A stretch of 39,967 nucleotides of DNA. Origin: JBCCJA01 sp039045975. GTDB lineage: Bacteria > Planctomycetota > Planctomycetia > Planctomycetales > Planctomycetaceae. The notes under the pieces were generated by a model, which had not been told where the DNA came from, made no database searches, and saw nothing but the letters and a program-made list of their open reading frames with translations. The stretch covers positions 1 to 39,967 of the forward strand of contig JBCCJA010000034.1 of the NCBI GenBank assembly GCA_039045975.1, written 5' to 3'. The position numbers were made by a program, and so were the translations under genes. Shown here piece by piece: positions 1 through 8,347 of the stretch (position 1 is its first letter; every line of letters starts with the position of its first letter).

Positions 1-1
1 C

Positions 2-94
2 CCGGCGAGCGGTAGGCGTCAGCCTTCCGGTTGATCGACCGATGATGACCCATCCTCTTCACCCACCGGAGGGCTGACGCCCACCGCTCGCCGG
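2..94. repeat. Palindromic intergenic repeat upstream of the GNAT gene
   Basis: Bases 2-31 and 65-94 form an inverted repeat matching at 28 of 30 positions, with a 33-base loop. Each arm holds the core GGCGTCAGCC, which recurs in palindromes at 12836-12906 and 25539-25607. The right arm ends three bases before the ATG at 98, so the structure would sit over the ribosome-binding region of that gene. No T-tract follows it. Confidence 0.8.
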
Positions 95-97
95 CCC

Positions 98-637
98 ATG
101 ACCGAGATCCCCGTCAACGCCGACGTCGCGCTCACCGAGTACCGCCCGTCCGACCGGGACCGTGTCGTGGCGATCGCGAACGACCGCGACGTCGCCGGGC
201 CGTTGATCGCCATGCCGCACCCTTACGAGCCGCGTCACTTCGACGAATGGATCGACCTCGTCACTCGCAACACCGAACGGCACGGCCGGCCGTCGAACTT
301 CGCCATCCGGCAGGGCGACGACGTCATCGGCGGCTTCTCGCTGAAAGACCCGGTCCACGGCCATAAGACGGAGATCGCTTTCTGGCTCGGCAAGCCGTAT
401 TGGGGCCGCGGGATCATGACGGCGGTCGTCACCGCCGGCTGCCGGCACGCGATCGACCACTGGGGCGTCGTCCGCGTCACGGCGACGACGTTCGCGACGA
501 ACCACGCCTCGGCCCGCGTCCTGGAAAAGAACGGCTTCACCCGCGAGGGGCTGATGCGGAAGTACCACCGCAAACAGGGCCACTACCTGGACGCCGTCCT
601 CTACGCCCTGATCCGCGAATACAGCCCGGCCTGCTGA
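98..637 (+). CDS. GNAT family N-acetyltransferase (RimJ/RimL type)
   Basis: Predicted cytoplasmic acetyl-CoA-dependent N-acetyltransferase of 179 residues; the substrate cannot be read from sequence. The RimJ/RimL subgroup pattern is clear: an N-terminal strand rich in R/D pairs followed by AIANDRDVAGPL, a central IAFWLGKPYWGRGIMTAV segment with the Q/RxxGxG/A-like acetyl-CoA loop (WGRGIM), and the late motif ATNHASARVLEKNGFTREG that closes the GNAT fold. Length is normal for the family. The ATG at 98 is the only start that keeps the first strand, although no Shine-Dalgarno is visible because a long palindrome ends three bases upstream. It converges on thiL. Confidence 0.9.
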   Translation: MTEIPVNADVALTEYRPSDRDRVVAIANDRDVAGPLIAMPHPYEPRHFDEWIDLVTRNTERHGRPSNFAIRQGDDVIGGFSLKDPVHGHKTEIAFWLGKPYWGRGIMTAVVTAGCRHAIDHWGVVRVTATTFATNHASARVLEKNGFTREGLMRKYHRKQGHYLDAVLYALIREYSPAC

Positions 638-643
638 CCGGCC

Positions 644-787
644 GATGGCCCGACCTCATGGTCGGGTCGCGTAGCGACAAGATGACTCGACTCGGATCCC
701 CCACTCCGGTTCGGACTCATCGATGAAATGCACGCCATATGCGCGGCATCTTGCGCCTGCGGCACCCGACCGGGAGGTCGGGCCATC
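644..787. repeat. Large imperfect inverted repeat between convergent genes
   Basis: Bases 644-684 and 747-787 are inverted copies identical at 33 of 41 positions. Each arm also contains its own smaller dyad (CCCGACC/GGTCGGG), so the region can fold as a long hairpin or as a cruciform-like set. It fills most of the gap between the ends of the GNAT gene (637) and thiL (801) and may act as a bidirectional terminator. No gene is seen in this gap. Confidence 0.75.
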
Positions 788-800
788 GACGTCTTCACTC

Positions 801-1709
801 TCACCGAGACCCGAAGCCGTGGCGGTAGCCCTCCGCGGACGGCCGCGCGTCCCTGCCGACTTCGACGACCCGCCCGATTTCGATCGCGCCCGCGTGTCGT
901 AGCGCATCGGCCGACGCCGGCGGGGCGGCCAGCAGCAACTCGAAGTCCTCGCCGTCGCGGACGGCTTCGTCGAACGCCCCGGCGTCGGAGTTCAGCGGCA
1001 CCTTGTCGCGATCGACCTCGGCCCCGACGCCACTCGCCCGGCAGAGGTGATCGAGATCGGCGAACAGCCCGTCGCTGACGTCGAGCATCGCGTGAATCTC
1101 GCACCGCGACGCGGCGTCGATGGCCCACGCGACTCGCGGCGTGAACGTCAGGTGCCGGCCCGAGGCGAGGCTGCCCCCGAGCGGACCTGTTACGAACAAC
1201 ACGTCGTTCGGCCTCGCCCCCGATCGCATGACGACGCGTCCGTCGGGAAGCGTCGGCTCGCCGAGCAGCGTCACCGAGATGACGACCGGCCCGTCGACGA
1301 CGGCCGTGTCTCCGCCCGCGATCGCGACGTCGAACTCGGCCGCCAACGCCTGCATCCCGAGCATGACCCGGTCGGCGAAATCGCCTCCGAGCCCGCGTCG
1401 GACCGCGAGCGTCACGAACGCCGCCGTTGGCCGCGACGCCATCGCCGCCAGGTCGCTCAGATTGACCGCGAGCGCCTTCCGGCCGACCAGCTCCGGCGTC
1501 GCCGGCGGACCGCAGCCCGGTCGGGCTTCGAGCGTAAAGTGCGTGCCCTCCGCGACGAGATCGGCCGCGACGACGGCGTTCCCGCCCGACACACGCACGA
1601 CCGCCGCGTCGTCGCCGATGCCGAGTGCGACCCGGTCCGAAGCGGTCGCCCGCGTCCGGATCCGTTCGATCAACGCGAACTCGTCGGCGGGCGGCTCGTC
1701 ACGACTCAC
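801..1709 (-). CDS. thiL: Thiamine-monophosphate kinase
   Basis: ATP-dependent phosphorylation of thiamine monophosphate to thiamine pyrophosphate, the last step of thiamine cofactor synthesis; cytosolic. The 302-residue protein starts with EFALIERI and then LGIGDDAAVV, the Mg/ATP-binding GDD motif of the PurM/ThiL superfamily. Further ThiL marks are VNLSDLAAMA near residue 80, a GGDT motif (AIAGGDTAVV) near 135, and DVSDGLFADLDHLCRASGVG near residue 215. The start is GTG at 1709; no good ribosome-binding site was found. It lies downstream of the HtrA protease on the same strand after a 111-base gap and may be cotranscribed with it. No other thiamine gene is present. Confidence 0.93.
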   Translation of the reverse strand: MSRDEPPADEFALIERIRTRATASDRVALGIGDDAAVVRVSGGNAVVAADLVAEGTHFTLEARPGCGPPATPELVGRKALAVNLSDLAAMASRPTAAFVTLAVRRGLGGDFADRVMLGMQALAAEFDVAIAGGDTAVVDGPVVISVTLLGEPTLPDGRVVMRSGARPNDVLFVTGPLGGSLASGRHLTFTPRVAWAIDAASRCEIHAMLDVSDGLFADLDHLCRASGVGAEVDRDKVPLNSDAGAFDEAVRDGEDFELLLAAPPASADALRHAGAIEIGRVVEVGRDARPSAEGYRHGFGSR

Positions 1710-1820
1710 GATTGAAGTCTACCGCCGCCGTCCATCACACACGGGCGAGCCACCGGCCTGCGGCATTCAAGCGGGCAAAAGGTCCGGCCCCGCCGCGGCC
1801 CAAAGACGCGAACGCGTCCG

Positions 1821-3233
1821 TCAGCGGGAGGCGACCTGCGCGGCGAGGCTCAGCTGACCGTGATACGTCTCGCGGCCGCGGACGATGTAGAACGTCAGCG
1901 GATTGAAGCTCGACAGCCGCGGGTGGCCGAGCACGTAGGAGACGTTCTCGGCGTTGATCGTCTCCCAGATGTGCAGGCCGACGAGCACGTCGCCCTTACG
2001 GATGTTCCGCCGGGCGGCGGGACTGCCGGGGCGGACCGCGGTGACCCGCATCCCGCCGCGATAACGGGTGCCGGCGACCGACGACGAAGCAGCCGGCGTC
2101 AGCCGCACGCCGAGGCGGATCCACGCACCTGGGATCGAGCCGCCGTCGGCCGGTTCGGCCTGCGACGGCAGCCGCGGCCGCGTCGTGTTCGACGCGACCG
2201 ACGTCGGGCGCTTCGCCCGCGCCAGCTTCAGTTCGAGCTCGACCAGTTCCTCGCCGCGGCGGACCGTCACGCTGCGGACCGCTTCGGTCTTGTGGCCGAT
2301 CAACGCCCGCTCGAAGTCGACCCCGTCGACCACGGAGACGTCCCCGGCTTCGACGATCACATCGCCGACCTCGAACGCCGCGTCCGCCGCCGGGCTGCCC
2401 GGACGCACCGCTTTGACGATCGCCTCTTTGATCTCCGGCGACTTGCGGTCCTCGACTTCGAGGCCGTGCTCGAGACCGTCGATCCGCTCGACGCTGAGTA
2501 AGCGGCTGATGACCTCACGGGCGTCGTCGATCGGGATCGCGAAGCCGATCCGCTGAGCCCCGGCTCGGATCGCGACGTTGATGCCGATCACCTCGCCCCG
2601 CAGGTTCAGCAGCGGCCCGCCGCTGTTGCCCGGGTTGATCGCCGCGTCGGTCTGGATCAGGTCTTCGTAAGACTGCGTTTCGTTGACTTCGACGTCCCGC
2701 GACAGCGAGCTGACGATGCCGGCGGTCACGGTCCCCTCGTAGCCGAACGCGTTGCCGACCGCGATCACGGTCTCGCCGAGCAGCAGGTCGCTGCTCGTGC
2801 CGAGCGGCATCACGTCGAGGTCGAAGTCGGGATCGATCTTGATGATCGCGAGGTCTTTGGCCGGGTCGGACGAGATCACGCGGGCGGTGTGCGTGCTGCC
2901 GTCGTACAGGGTCGTCCGCAGGCTTTCGACGTCCTGCACGACGTGGTGGTTCGTCACGACATAGCCGCGGGGGTCGACGACGATCCCGGTGCCCATGCCG
3001 TTGACCTTGCGGCCGGCCCGCGGGGAGAAGACCGAACCCTCGTCGTAGGCCGTCTTTTCCGAATGGATGTCGACGACGGACGCCCGCACCCGCTGGACGG
3101 CCCGCACGAGCGGCGTCAGCCGCGGGTCGTCGGCGTTCGCCGCGAACGTCTCGCAGGCCGGGCCGAACGCCGCGAAGAGTCCGGCCGCCGCCAGCATCGC
3201 CGTGCGGCCGAGCTTGTCTGTGAGCTGCGTCAT
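1821..3233 (-). CDS. HtrA/Deg-type serine protease with two PDZ domains
   Basis: Periplasmic S1C protease/chaperone for damaged envelope proteins. Starting at the ATG at 3233, preceded by GAGAG, the protein has 470 residues. Residues 1-31 form a signal peptide with a likely cut after TFA. The trypsin-like domain (about 40-245) holds the triad His97 (TNHHVV), Asp127 (AKDLAI) and Ser204 (GNSGGP). PDZ1 spans about 255-338 and PDZ2 about 375-465. The second PDZ is followed by only a few residues, as in DegP/DegQ. The reading frame stays open for 180 codons upstream, but that stretch overlaps the divergent TPR gene and lacks protease homology, so it is not included. thiL follows downstream. Confidence 0.93.
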   Translation of the reverse strand: MTQLTDKLGRTAMLAAAGLFAAFGPACETFAANADDPRLTPLVRAVQRVRASVVDIHSEKTAYDEGSVFSPRAGRKVNGMGTGIVVDPRGYVVTNHHVVQDVESLRTTLYDGSTHTARVISSDPAKDLAIIKIDPDFDLDVMPLGTSSDLLLGETVIAVGNAFGYEGTVTAGIVSSLSRDVEVNETQSYEDLIQTDAAINPGNSGGPLLNLRGEVIGINVAIRAGAQRIGFAIPIDDAREVISRLLSVERIDGLEHGLEVEDRKSPEIKEAIVKAVRPGSPAADAAFEVGDVIVEAGDVSVVDGVDFERALIGHKTEAVRSVTVRRGEELVELELKLARAKRPTSVASNTTRPRLPSQAEPADGGSIPGAWIRLGVRLTPAASSSVAGTRYRGGMRVTAVRPGSPAARRNIRKGDVLVGLHIWETINAENVSYVLGHPRLSSFNPLTFYIVRGRETYHGQLSLAAQVASR

Positions 3234-3506
3234 GCGTCTCTCGGTCCCGTCCGCCCGGCCGGGGGGCCCGCGGGACGCCCGAAAGGGCCGCTGTTCGATC
3301 CGCGTCCCTGCCGTTACGCCGACGGTCCGTCGCCGACACGCCGCCTCGCAGGTGAAACTCCGTCGGGTTGTCCATCGGGACGAGCCGAACCGCCCCTTGA
3401 AAGCCGCCGAGGGCGCCCGCATAAATTGCCGCCCCGCGACCCGCCGCGACGGAACGTCCCGACCGACCGGCATTGCGGTTAACGCCCCCAGACCCGGACC
3501 GCCGCG

Positions 3507-3815
3507 ATGTCCCGCCGTGAACGCATCGAACAGATGCTCCGTGACGACCCGGGCGACCCGTTCCTCCGTTACGCGCTCGCCCAAGAGTTCGTCAGCGAAG
3601 GGAATCCGGAAGAGGCCCTTAAGGCGTTCGACGCCCTCCTCGCCGACGAGCCCGAACACGTACCGAGCTATTTCCAGAAGGCGAAAGTCCTCAACGAGGA
3701 AGGCGAGACAGACGACGCCGTCGCGACGCTGCGGGCCGGCATCGCGGTCGCGCGTCGCGTCGGCGACGACCACGCCGCCGGGGAGATGGGCGAGTTTCTG
3801 GAATTGATCGCCTAA
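3507..3815 (+). CDS. Small tetratricopeptide-repeat protein
   Basis: A 102-residue protein built almost entirely of TPR-like helix pairs: DPFLRYALAQEFVSEGNPEE, then AFDALLADEPEHVPSYFQKA, then EEGETDDAVATLRAGIAVA. The A/L/Y/G spacing and the G-N/E-P/D-E-A turn are those of canonical 34-residue repeats. No signal peptide or membrane segment is seen, so it is probably a cytoplasmic interaction module. The ATG at 3507 sits in CCGCGATG without a strong Shine-Dalgarno. It ends 7-10 bases before the acyl-CoA dehydrogenase-like gene and probably forms an operon with it. The specific partner is unknown. Confidence 0.85.
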   Translation: MSRRERIEQMLRDDPGDPFLRYALAQEFVSEGNPEEALKAFDALLADEPEHVPSYFQKAKVLNEEGETDDAVATLRAGIAVARRVGDDHAAGEMGEFLELIA

Positions 3816-3822
3816 TCTTTAG

Positions 3823-4869
3823 GTGATGCTCGACGTCGAAACCCTCCGCCGCGACCTCGAACCCTTCGCGGGCGAACTCGACCGCGTCGGGAGTTCGCCG
3901 GCCGACGCGTTCGCCCGCATCGCGGACGCCGGCCTGACTCGGCTCGGTATCCCGACCGTATTCGGCGGCGAGCCGGTCACGCCCGCCGGACGGGCCGAAC
4001 TCTACGAACACCTCGCCGCGGCCTGCCTGACCGCGGCCTTCGTACTTACCCAACGCGACGCGGCGGTCTCCCGGCTGCTGAAGTCCGACAACGAGCCGCT
4101 GCGGTCGGAACTGCTCCCTCGGCTCGCGGCGAACGAATTGACGGCGACCGTCGGCATCTCGCACCTCACGACGTCACGGCGACACGTCGGCCGGCCGGTC
4201 GTGACAGCCCGGCTCGACGGGGCCCGGATCGTCCTGGACGGCGAAGTCCCGTGGTCGACCGGCGCGGGGTGGGCCGACCTGATCTTGACCGGCGCGACCC
4301 TCGAGGACGGCCGAGAACTGCTCGTGTTCGTCCCGTCGGACGCGGCGGGCGTCACGATCCCGCCGCCGCCCCCGCTACTGGCGATGAACGGATCGGCGAC
4401 GACAACGGTCACGCTCGACGGCGTCGAGATCGCGGCCGACCGGATCGTCGCCGGGCCGACCGAGGGCGTGCTCGCCGGCGGGGCCGGGTCTGTGACGACG
4501 TCGGCCCTCGCCGTCGGCGCCGCCCGCGGCGCGATCGAGCGTCTCCGCGATGAAGCCGACCACCGTGACGACCTCGTCGAAGCCGCCGACAGGCTCGACA
4601 GCGAACGACGTCAGATCTCGGCCGACATCGCCGCCGTCGCTGCCGGCGACGCACCGGCGATCGTGACGGCCGCGTCGATCCGCGAGCGGGCGAACTCGCT
4701 CGCCGTCCGCTCGGCCCAGTCGTTGATGGCGGCGTCGAAGGGGGCCGGTTTCGTCGCGGGGCACCCGGCCGAACGTCTCGTCCGAGAGGCGATGTTCTTC
4801 CTCGTCTGGTCATGCCCGCAACCGGTCATGGCCGCGAACCTTCGCGAGTTCGCCTGCCTCGCCGAGTGA
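3823..4869 (+). CDS. Acyl-CoA dehydrogenase-fold protein, probably lacking the catalytic glutamate
   Basis: A 348-residue protein with the acyl-CoA dehydrogenase layout: an N-terminal helical part (about 1-115), a middle beta domain (about 120-225, with ATVGIS and DLILTGATLEDGRELLVFVP) and a C-terminal helical bundle (about 230-345). It is shorter than usual (about 380). The canonical loop ending in SD and the KxFITNA-type strand are not conserved. In the C-terminal segment LVREAMFFLVWSCPQPVM, the position matching the catalytic Glu of YEGTSQIQ in medium-chain enzymes appears to be Ser330. FAD binding and dehydrogenation are therefore uncertain. The start may be GTG 3823 or ATG 3826. It follows the TPR gene after 7 bases. 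Confidence 0.75.
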   Translation: MMLDVETLRRDLEPFAGELDRVGSSPADAFARIADAGLTRLGIPTVFGGEPVTPAGRAELYEHLAAACLTAAFVLTQRDAAVSRLLKSDNEPLRSELLPRLAANELTATVGISHLTTSRRHVGRPVVTARLDGARIVLDGEVPWSTGAGWADLILTGATLEDGRELLVFVPSDAAGVTIPPPPPLLAMNGSATTTVTLDGVEIAADRIVAGPTEGVLAGGAGSVTTSALAVGAARGAIERLRDEADHRDDLVEAADRLDSERRQISADIAAVAAGDAPAIVTAASIRERANSLAVRSAQSLMAASKGAGFVAGHPAERLVREAMFFLVWSCPQPVMAANLREFACLAE

Positions 4870-4893
4870 TCTCACGACCGGCCCGGGCGAACG

Positions 4894-4926
4894 AAAAAGC
4901 CGGGCCGACCGAAGGTCGACCCGGCT
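4894..4926 (-). terminator. Intrinsic terminator of the ammonium transporter gene
   Basis: On the minus strand an arm at 4926-4914 pairs with 4910-4898 (13 pairs, one G-U) around a three-base loop, and is followed by five T (the A run at 4894-4898 on the plus strand). It lies between the convergent ends of the acyl-CoA dehydrogenase-like gene (4869) and amt (4964). Confidence 0.85.
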
Positions 4927-4963
4927 GTCATCACATCAGACGCGGCTGTCGCCGTGTCTCGTC

Positions 4964-6358
4964 TCAGTGCGAGTAGGCCGTCATGCCATGCTCGCTGATG
5001 TCGAGGCCACGTTCTTCTTCCTCGGCCGAAACCCGCAGGAAGCCGATGACCTTCAGGATCAGGAACAGGGCGAGCATCGTGAAGAACGCCCAGGCACAGT
5101 AGGCCAAGGTGCCGGTGATCATGATGCCCCAGCCTCCCGTGCCTTCGCCGTAATCGGCGAAGATCGGAATCGCCAGACAGCCCCGCATGCCGCAAAGGCC
5201 GTGAACCGGCCAGGCGCCGACGGGGTCGTCGATCTTGCACTTGTCGAGCAGCAGGACGCCGAAGACGACGAGAGCACCGGCGACGAGGCCGATGATGATC
5301 GCCGACATGTTCGTGACGCCGTCGCAGTTCGCGGTAATCCCGACGAGACCGCCGAGGATGCCGTTCAAGGCCATCGACAGGTCGGGCCGACCGAACATGA
5401 CCCACGCGAGGACGGTGGCGAGGACGCCGCCGGCCGCAGCCGCCAGGAGCGTGTTCACCGCGATCAGCATGACCGCCTCGGTGTTCGCCTTGCCGTACAT
5501 CGCGAGCTGCGAGCCCGGGTTAAACCCGAACCAGCCGATCAGCAGGATGAAGACGCCGAGCGTCGCCAGCGGGAGGCTGTGCCCCGGGATCGCGACAGGC
5601 TTGCCGTCGTCCGTGAACCGGCCTAGCCGCGGGCCGAGCACGATCGCACCGGCCAGACCTGCGAAGCCGCCCACCGCGTGCACGATGCAGGAGCCGGCGA
5701 AGTCGTAGAAGCCGCCCTGGTTCAACCAGCCGCCGCCCCAGTGCCAACTGCCGCTGATCGGGTAAATGAGCCCGGTCAGGAACGCGCTGTAGACGAGGTA
5801 GGCGCCGAACTTCATGCGTCCCTCGACCGCTCCGGAGACGATCGTCGCGGCGGTCGCGGCGAACGCGACCTGGAACAGGAAGTCGACCTGAGCGGTCGGG
5901 TAGTAGTCCCCGCCCGGCTCGCCTTCGACGTCGAGGGCCGTCGAGATGCCGATCGCCCCGACGTAAGGCTCGGCGATCCATTCGCCCGGATACATGAGGT
6001 TGTATCCGATGAAGAAGTACAGAAGCAAGCCGACGCAGAGGTCGAGCGAGTTCTTAAAGAGGATGTTCACCGTGTGCTTCGCCGGGCTGAAGCCCGACTC
6101 GACCATCGCAAACCCGGCCTGCATGAACAGGACCAGGACGGCACAGATAAACATCGTGAGGTTGTCGAGCGCGAAGCTGGTGAGGTCTTCGGGGCTGTAC
6201 TCGACTTCCTCGGCCGCTTCTTCTTCGGCGGCCTCTTCGGCCGGTGCTTCGACCGAAGCGGCTTCGGTTTCTTGGGCGTAAACGGCTGGGGCGCAGAACC
6301 CGCCGATCAGGACGAGCCCGACCATCCACGGGACAAGCGCTTGGCGACTCAGGAGCAT
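4964..6358 (-). CDS. amt: Ammonium transporter (Amt/MEP/Rh family)
   Basis: Inner-membrane trimeric channel that brings in ammonium. From the ATG at 6358 (AGAAAGGG six bases upstream) it has 464 residues: a signal peptide (1-28, cut at VYA), an acidic Glu/Ala-rich linker (about 30-56), then about eleven membrane segments. Key residues are seen: Asp219 in FYDFAGS, and the pore histidines His227 (CIVHAVGG) and His386 (WPVHGLCG), plus GWFGFNPGS near 275. The C-terminus ends with the typical EERGLDISEHGMTAY stretch that binds PII proteins in characterised members. No glnK/glnB is adjacent. The frame is open 71 codons further upstream, but that part looks non-coding. The upstream porin gene has its own terminator. 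Confidence 0.95.
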   Translation of the reverse strand: MLLSRQALVPWMVGLVLIGGFCAPAVYAQETEAASVEAPAEEAAEEEAAEEVEYSPEDLTSFALDNLTMFICAVLVLFMQAGFAMVESGFSPAKHTVNILFKNSLDLCVGLLLYFFIGYNLMYPGEWIAEPYVGAIGISTALDVEGEPGGDYYPTAQVDFLFQVAFAATAATIVSGAVEGRMKFGAYLVYSAFLTGLIYPISGSWHWGGGWLNQGGFYDFAGSCIVHAVGGFAGLAGAIVLGPRLGRFTDDGKPVAIPGHSLPLATLGVFILLIGWFGFNPGSQLAMYGKANTEAVMLIAVNTLLAAAAGGVLATVLAWVMFGRPDLSMALNGILGGLVGITANCDGVTNMSAIIIGLVAGALVVFGVLLLDKCKIDDPVGAWPVHGLCGMRGCLAIPIFADYGEGTGGWGIMITGTLAYCAWAFFTMLALFLILKVIGFLRVSAEEEERGLDISEHGMTAYSH

Positions 6359-6639
6359 GCAGAGCCCTTTCTTGATTTTGTGCGTCAGAGGTTGCACCGG
6401 TGTGGGGACCGGCGGGGGCCCGTATTGAACGTCCGCGGTCAAGGACGACCGCGGGGCCGCTCGCGTGGAGGCCATTTCTCTACTCATGAGCGACGGGCAC
6501 GCCGCTGTCGAGACCGTTAACCCCTGAAATGGCAACAGATAAGAGAATCCAAGCGCTTCGACGACGGTCACGTCGGGACAGCCGCACGCCGCACGGTGCG
6601 GATGCCCACGCGGCGGTCAGCGCTGCGGCCATATCACGC
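6359..6639 (-). other. Non-coding leader upstream of amt
   Basis: About 280 bases between the amt start and the porin terminator, with no supported gene. The amt promoter should be here, but I found neither a convincing sigma70 pair nor the sigma54 pattern (GG/GC at -24/-12) expected for many nitrogen-regulated amt genes. A TTATCT hexamer on the minus strand near 6540 is the best -10-like site and has no good -35. Confidence 0.4.
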
Positions 6640-6671
6640 AAAAAACACCGCCCGGCGGAGCCGGGCGGTGT
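6640..6671 (-). terminator. Intrinsic terminator of the porin gene
   Basis: A perfect 11-base-pair stem (6671-6661 with 6655-6645 on the minus strand) and a five-base loop are followed by six T. It lies 39 bases past the porin stop codon and separates that gene from amt. Confidence 0.93.
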
Positions 6672-6709
6672 CGCAGATGTTCTTCGCTTCTCGCCCGCAG
6701 GCGGTCGGC

Positions 6710-7960
6710 TCAGAAGGTGATGATGACGTCGGTCGCGAAGAGGACCTCGTCGAAGATTCCCGGACCTTCGAACTCGGCCGCGGCCGCGTCGTCGGGCGAG
6801 AACTGGTACCGAACTTCAGGCCGGATGACGACGTTGGCGTGCGGACGCACGTTGATGCCGCCGGTCAGATTGAAGATGTCGGCGTGACCCTGCGTCGCCG
6901 TATCGGTGTTGAACCACTCGAAGCGGCCACCGACCGCGAGGCAGTCGTTGATGGTCTTGAACAGGTACTGGTTGATGCCGTACTGGTCGGCCGCGGTCGT
7001 GTCGACGAAGTCGCTTTGGAAGACGTAGTTGATGTCGTCCGTCACGGCGACGTCGGCCACGATCGAGTGGTTGTAACCGGTCCCGTTGAAGCCCGTGTCA
7101 CCGAAGAAGGTGATGTAGGTCAGCGTGATGTCGTCGGTCACCGAGGTGCTGAAGCCACCCAGGAAGCCGCTGCCGCCATCGAGCTGGGCGAAGCCGGTGT
7201 CCCAACCCAGGACCCAACCGCCGTAGAACTCGATGTCTTCGTAGCCGCTGTACGTCGCCAGGACGCCCGTGTGGGTGAACGGCTCGGCGTTGAACTGCGT
7301 GTACGCGTGGCTGAAGAAGAAGTTGTCGGGGGCGGTCACGACTTCGTACCCGACGAGGGTGTAGAAGTGACCGGCGATGACCGACCAGTCGCCGCTGGCG
7401 ACTTCGACGTACGCCTGCGGGAAGGCCCAGCCGTAGTCACCGAACGTCAGGTCGTCCGTGAAGTCGTACACGCCCTGCGGGTTACCGAAGGACTGCGTGT
7501 CGGGGGCGTCGGTACCGTAGATCGTGTCGATCCGGAAACCGAAGTCGAGACCGCAGCTGCCGTCGGCGACGCGCTCGGCGACCAAGTAGGTCTGCGTGTT
7601 GACGAACTGATCGGCGGTGTTGTTGAACAAGCCGGTGTCGTCAGACGTGTAACCCCACGCCGTCCAGCCATAGAGCTGGAACGGGGCGTCATCGGGGCAA
7701 TCGAACAACGCGTCCATCAGCGTGTACGGCTCGCCGAGGCAGCAGCCGAGGCCGAAGTCTTTCCCGCCGCCGCAGGCGGTCCCGCCGTCGCAGCAGGGGT
7801 CGACGACCGTGTCGCAGCAGACGTCGGCACAGCCTTCGTCGCAACACACGTCCTTATCAAACAGTCCGGCCTGGGCGGGGGCGATCATCACCCCGAGGCC
7901 GCAGACGCCGAGGAACCGCGTCGCGGTCCCCCAGTATCGCTTCACGATTCCGAGTTTCAT
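6710..7960 (-). CDS. Outer-membrane beta-barrel porin, BBP2/OmpL-like, with Cys-rich N-terminus
   Basis: Predicted outer-membrane porin. From the ATG at 7960, preceded by AGGAGA, it has 416 residues. A signal peptide covers about 1-31 (cut after AQA). The next 50 residues carry eleven cysteines, including four CC pairs (DVCCDE, DVCCDT, DPCCDG, LGCCLG). The barrel follows, with alternating aromatic strands such as FQLYGWTAWGYT, AYVEVASGDWSVIAGHFYT and VVIRPEVRYQFSP, and ends in ...IITF with a terminal Phe, the outer-membrane assembly signal. This matches the putative beta-barrel porin 2 family, abundant in planctomycetes. The transported substrate is unknown. The gene has its own terminator. 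Confidence 0.85.
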   Translation of the reverse strand: MKLGIVKRYWGTATRFLGVCGLGVMIAPAQAGLFDKDVCCDEGCADVCCDTVVDPCCDGGTACGGGKDFGLGCCLGEPYTLMDALFDCPDDAPFQLYGWTAWGYTSDDTGLFNNTADQFVNTQTYLVAERVADGSCGLDFGFRIDTIYGTDAPDTQSFGNPQGVYDFTDDLTFGDYGWAFPQAYVEVASGDWSVIAGHFYTLVGYEVVTAPDNFFFSHAYTQFNAEPFTHTGVLATYSGYEDIEFYGGWVLGWDTGFAQLDGGSGFLGGFSTSVTDDITLTYITFFGDTGFNGTGYNHSIVADVAVTDDINYVFQSDFVDTTAADQYGINQYLFKTINDCLAVGGRFEWFNTDTATQGHADIFNLTGGINVRPHANVVIRPEVRYQFSPDDAAAAEFEGPGIFDEVLFATDVIITF

Positions 7961-8347
7961 GGTTGTCTCCTGTACAACGCACCGATTTGGGTGTCCTACC
8001 GCCGGCGTTCCGAACACCGGCCGTTAACCCCGTTCCGCGAACCGTCGCGGTTACGGCCCCGGCACGCTGCCAGACCCGAGGGATCTCCGTGTGACCCCGG
8101 GTGGCGAGACCGCCCGGCGTGGTCAGAGTCATTCATCGTCGAGACTTGCGGCCCGAAAGACGGAAAAAGCGGGCGAAAACAATTCCGGCACGACCGCCGC
8201 CCTTGACCCGACCGGCAGGGTCGACCCAGTCGTTAAAGTCGGACCCGTACACCCCCGCCGCGTAGAGCTGCAGCCGGGCCGACAAATCGTCAGCGCTTGT
8301 CCCCGAAACGTCAGCCCTCAACAAAAACGCAAGGACGCACCGCCGCC
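7961..8347. promoter_or_regulatory. Divergent intergenic region between porin and beta-propeller genes
   Basis: No supported gene. Promoters for both divergent genes should lie here, but no clear -35/-10 pair stands out. An imperfect dyad at 8001-8021 (GCCGGCGTTC / GAACACCGGC around a central base), about 40 bases upstream of the porin ATG, is a possible operator. The porin ribosome-binding site AGGAGA is at the left edge. Confidence 0.4.

Noticed and set aside
3234..3773. 180-codon upstream extension of the HtrA frame
   Set aside because: Overlaps the divergent TPR gene, lacks conservation, and a signal peptide starts cleanly at 3233.
6359..6639. Sigma54 promoter for amt
   Set aside because: Expected from nitrogen regulation in other bacteria, but no GG-N10-GC core with proper flanks was found.
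6529..6720. Small plus-strand open frame across the porin terminator
   Set aside because: Contains the intrinsic terminator hairpin; basic low-complexity translation.
6596..8206. Plus-strand open frame of 536 codons opposite the porin gene
   Set aside because: Spans the porin terminator and the porin ribosome-binding site; translation is Val/Arg/Asp low complexity.
8133..8324. 63-codon minus-strand frame between the porin and propeller genes
   Set aside because: No ribosome-binding site or family resemblance; lies in a divergent promoter region.
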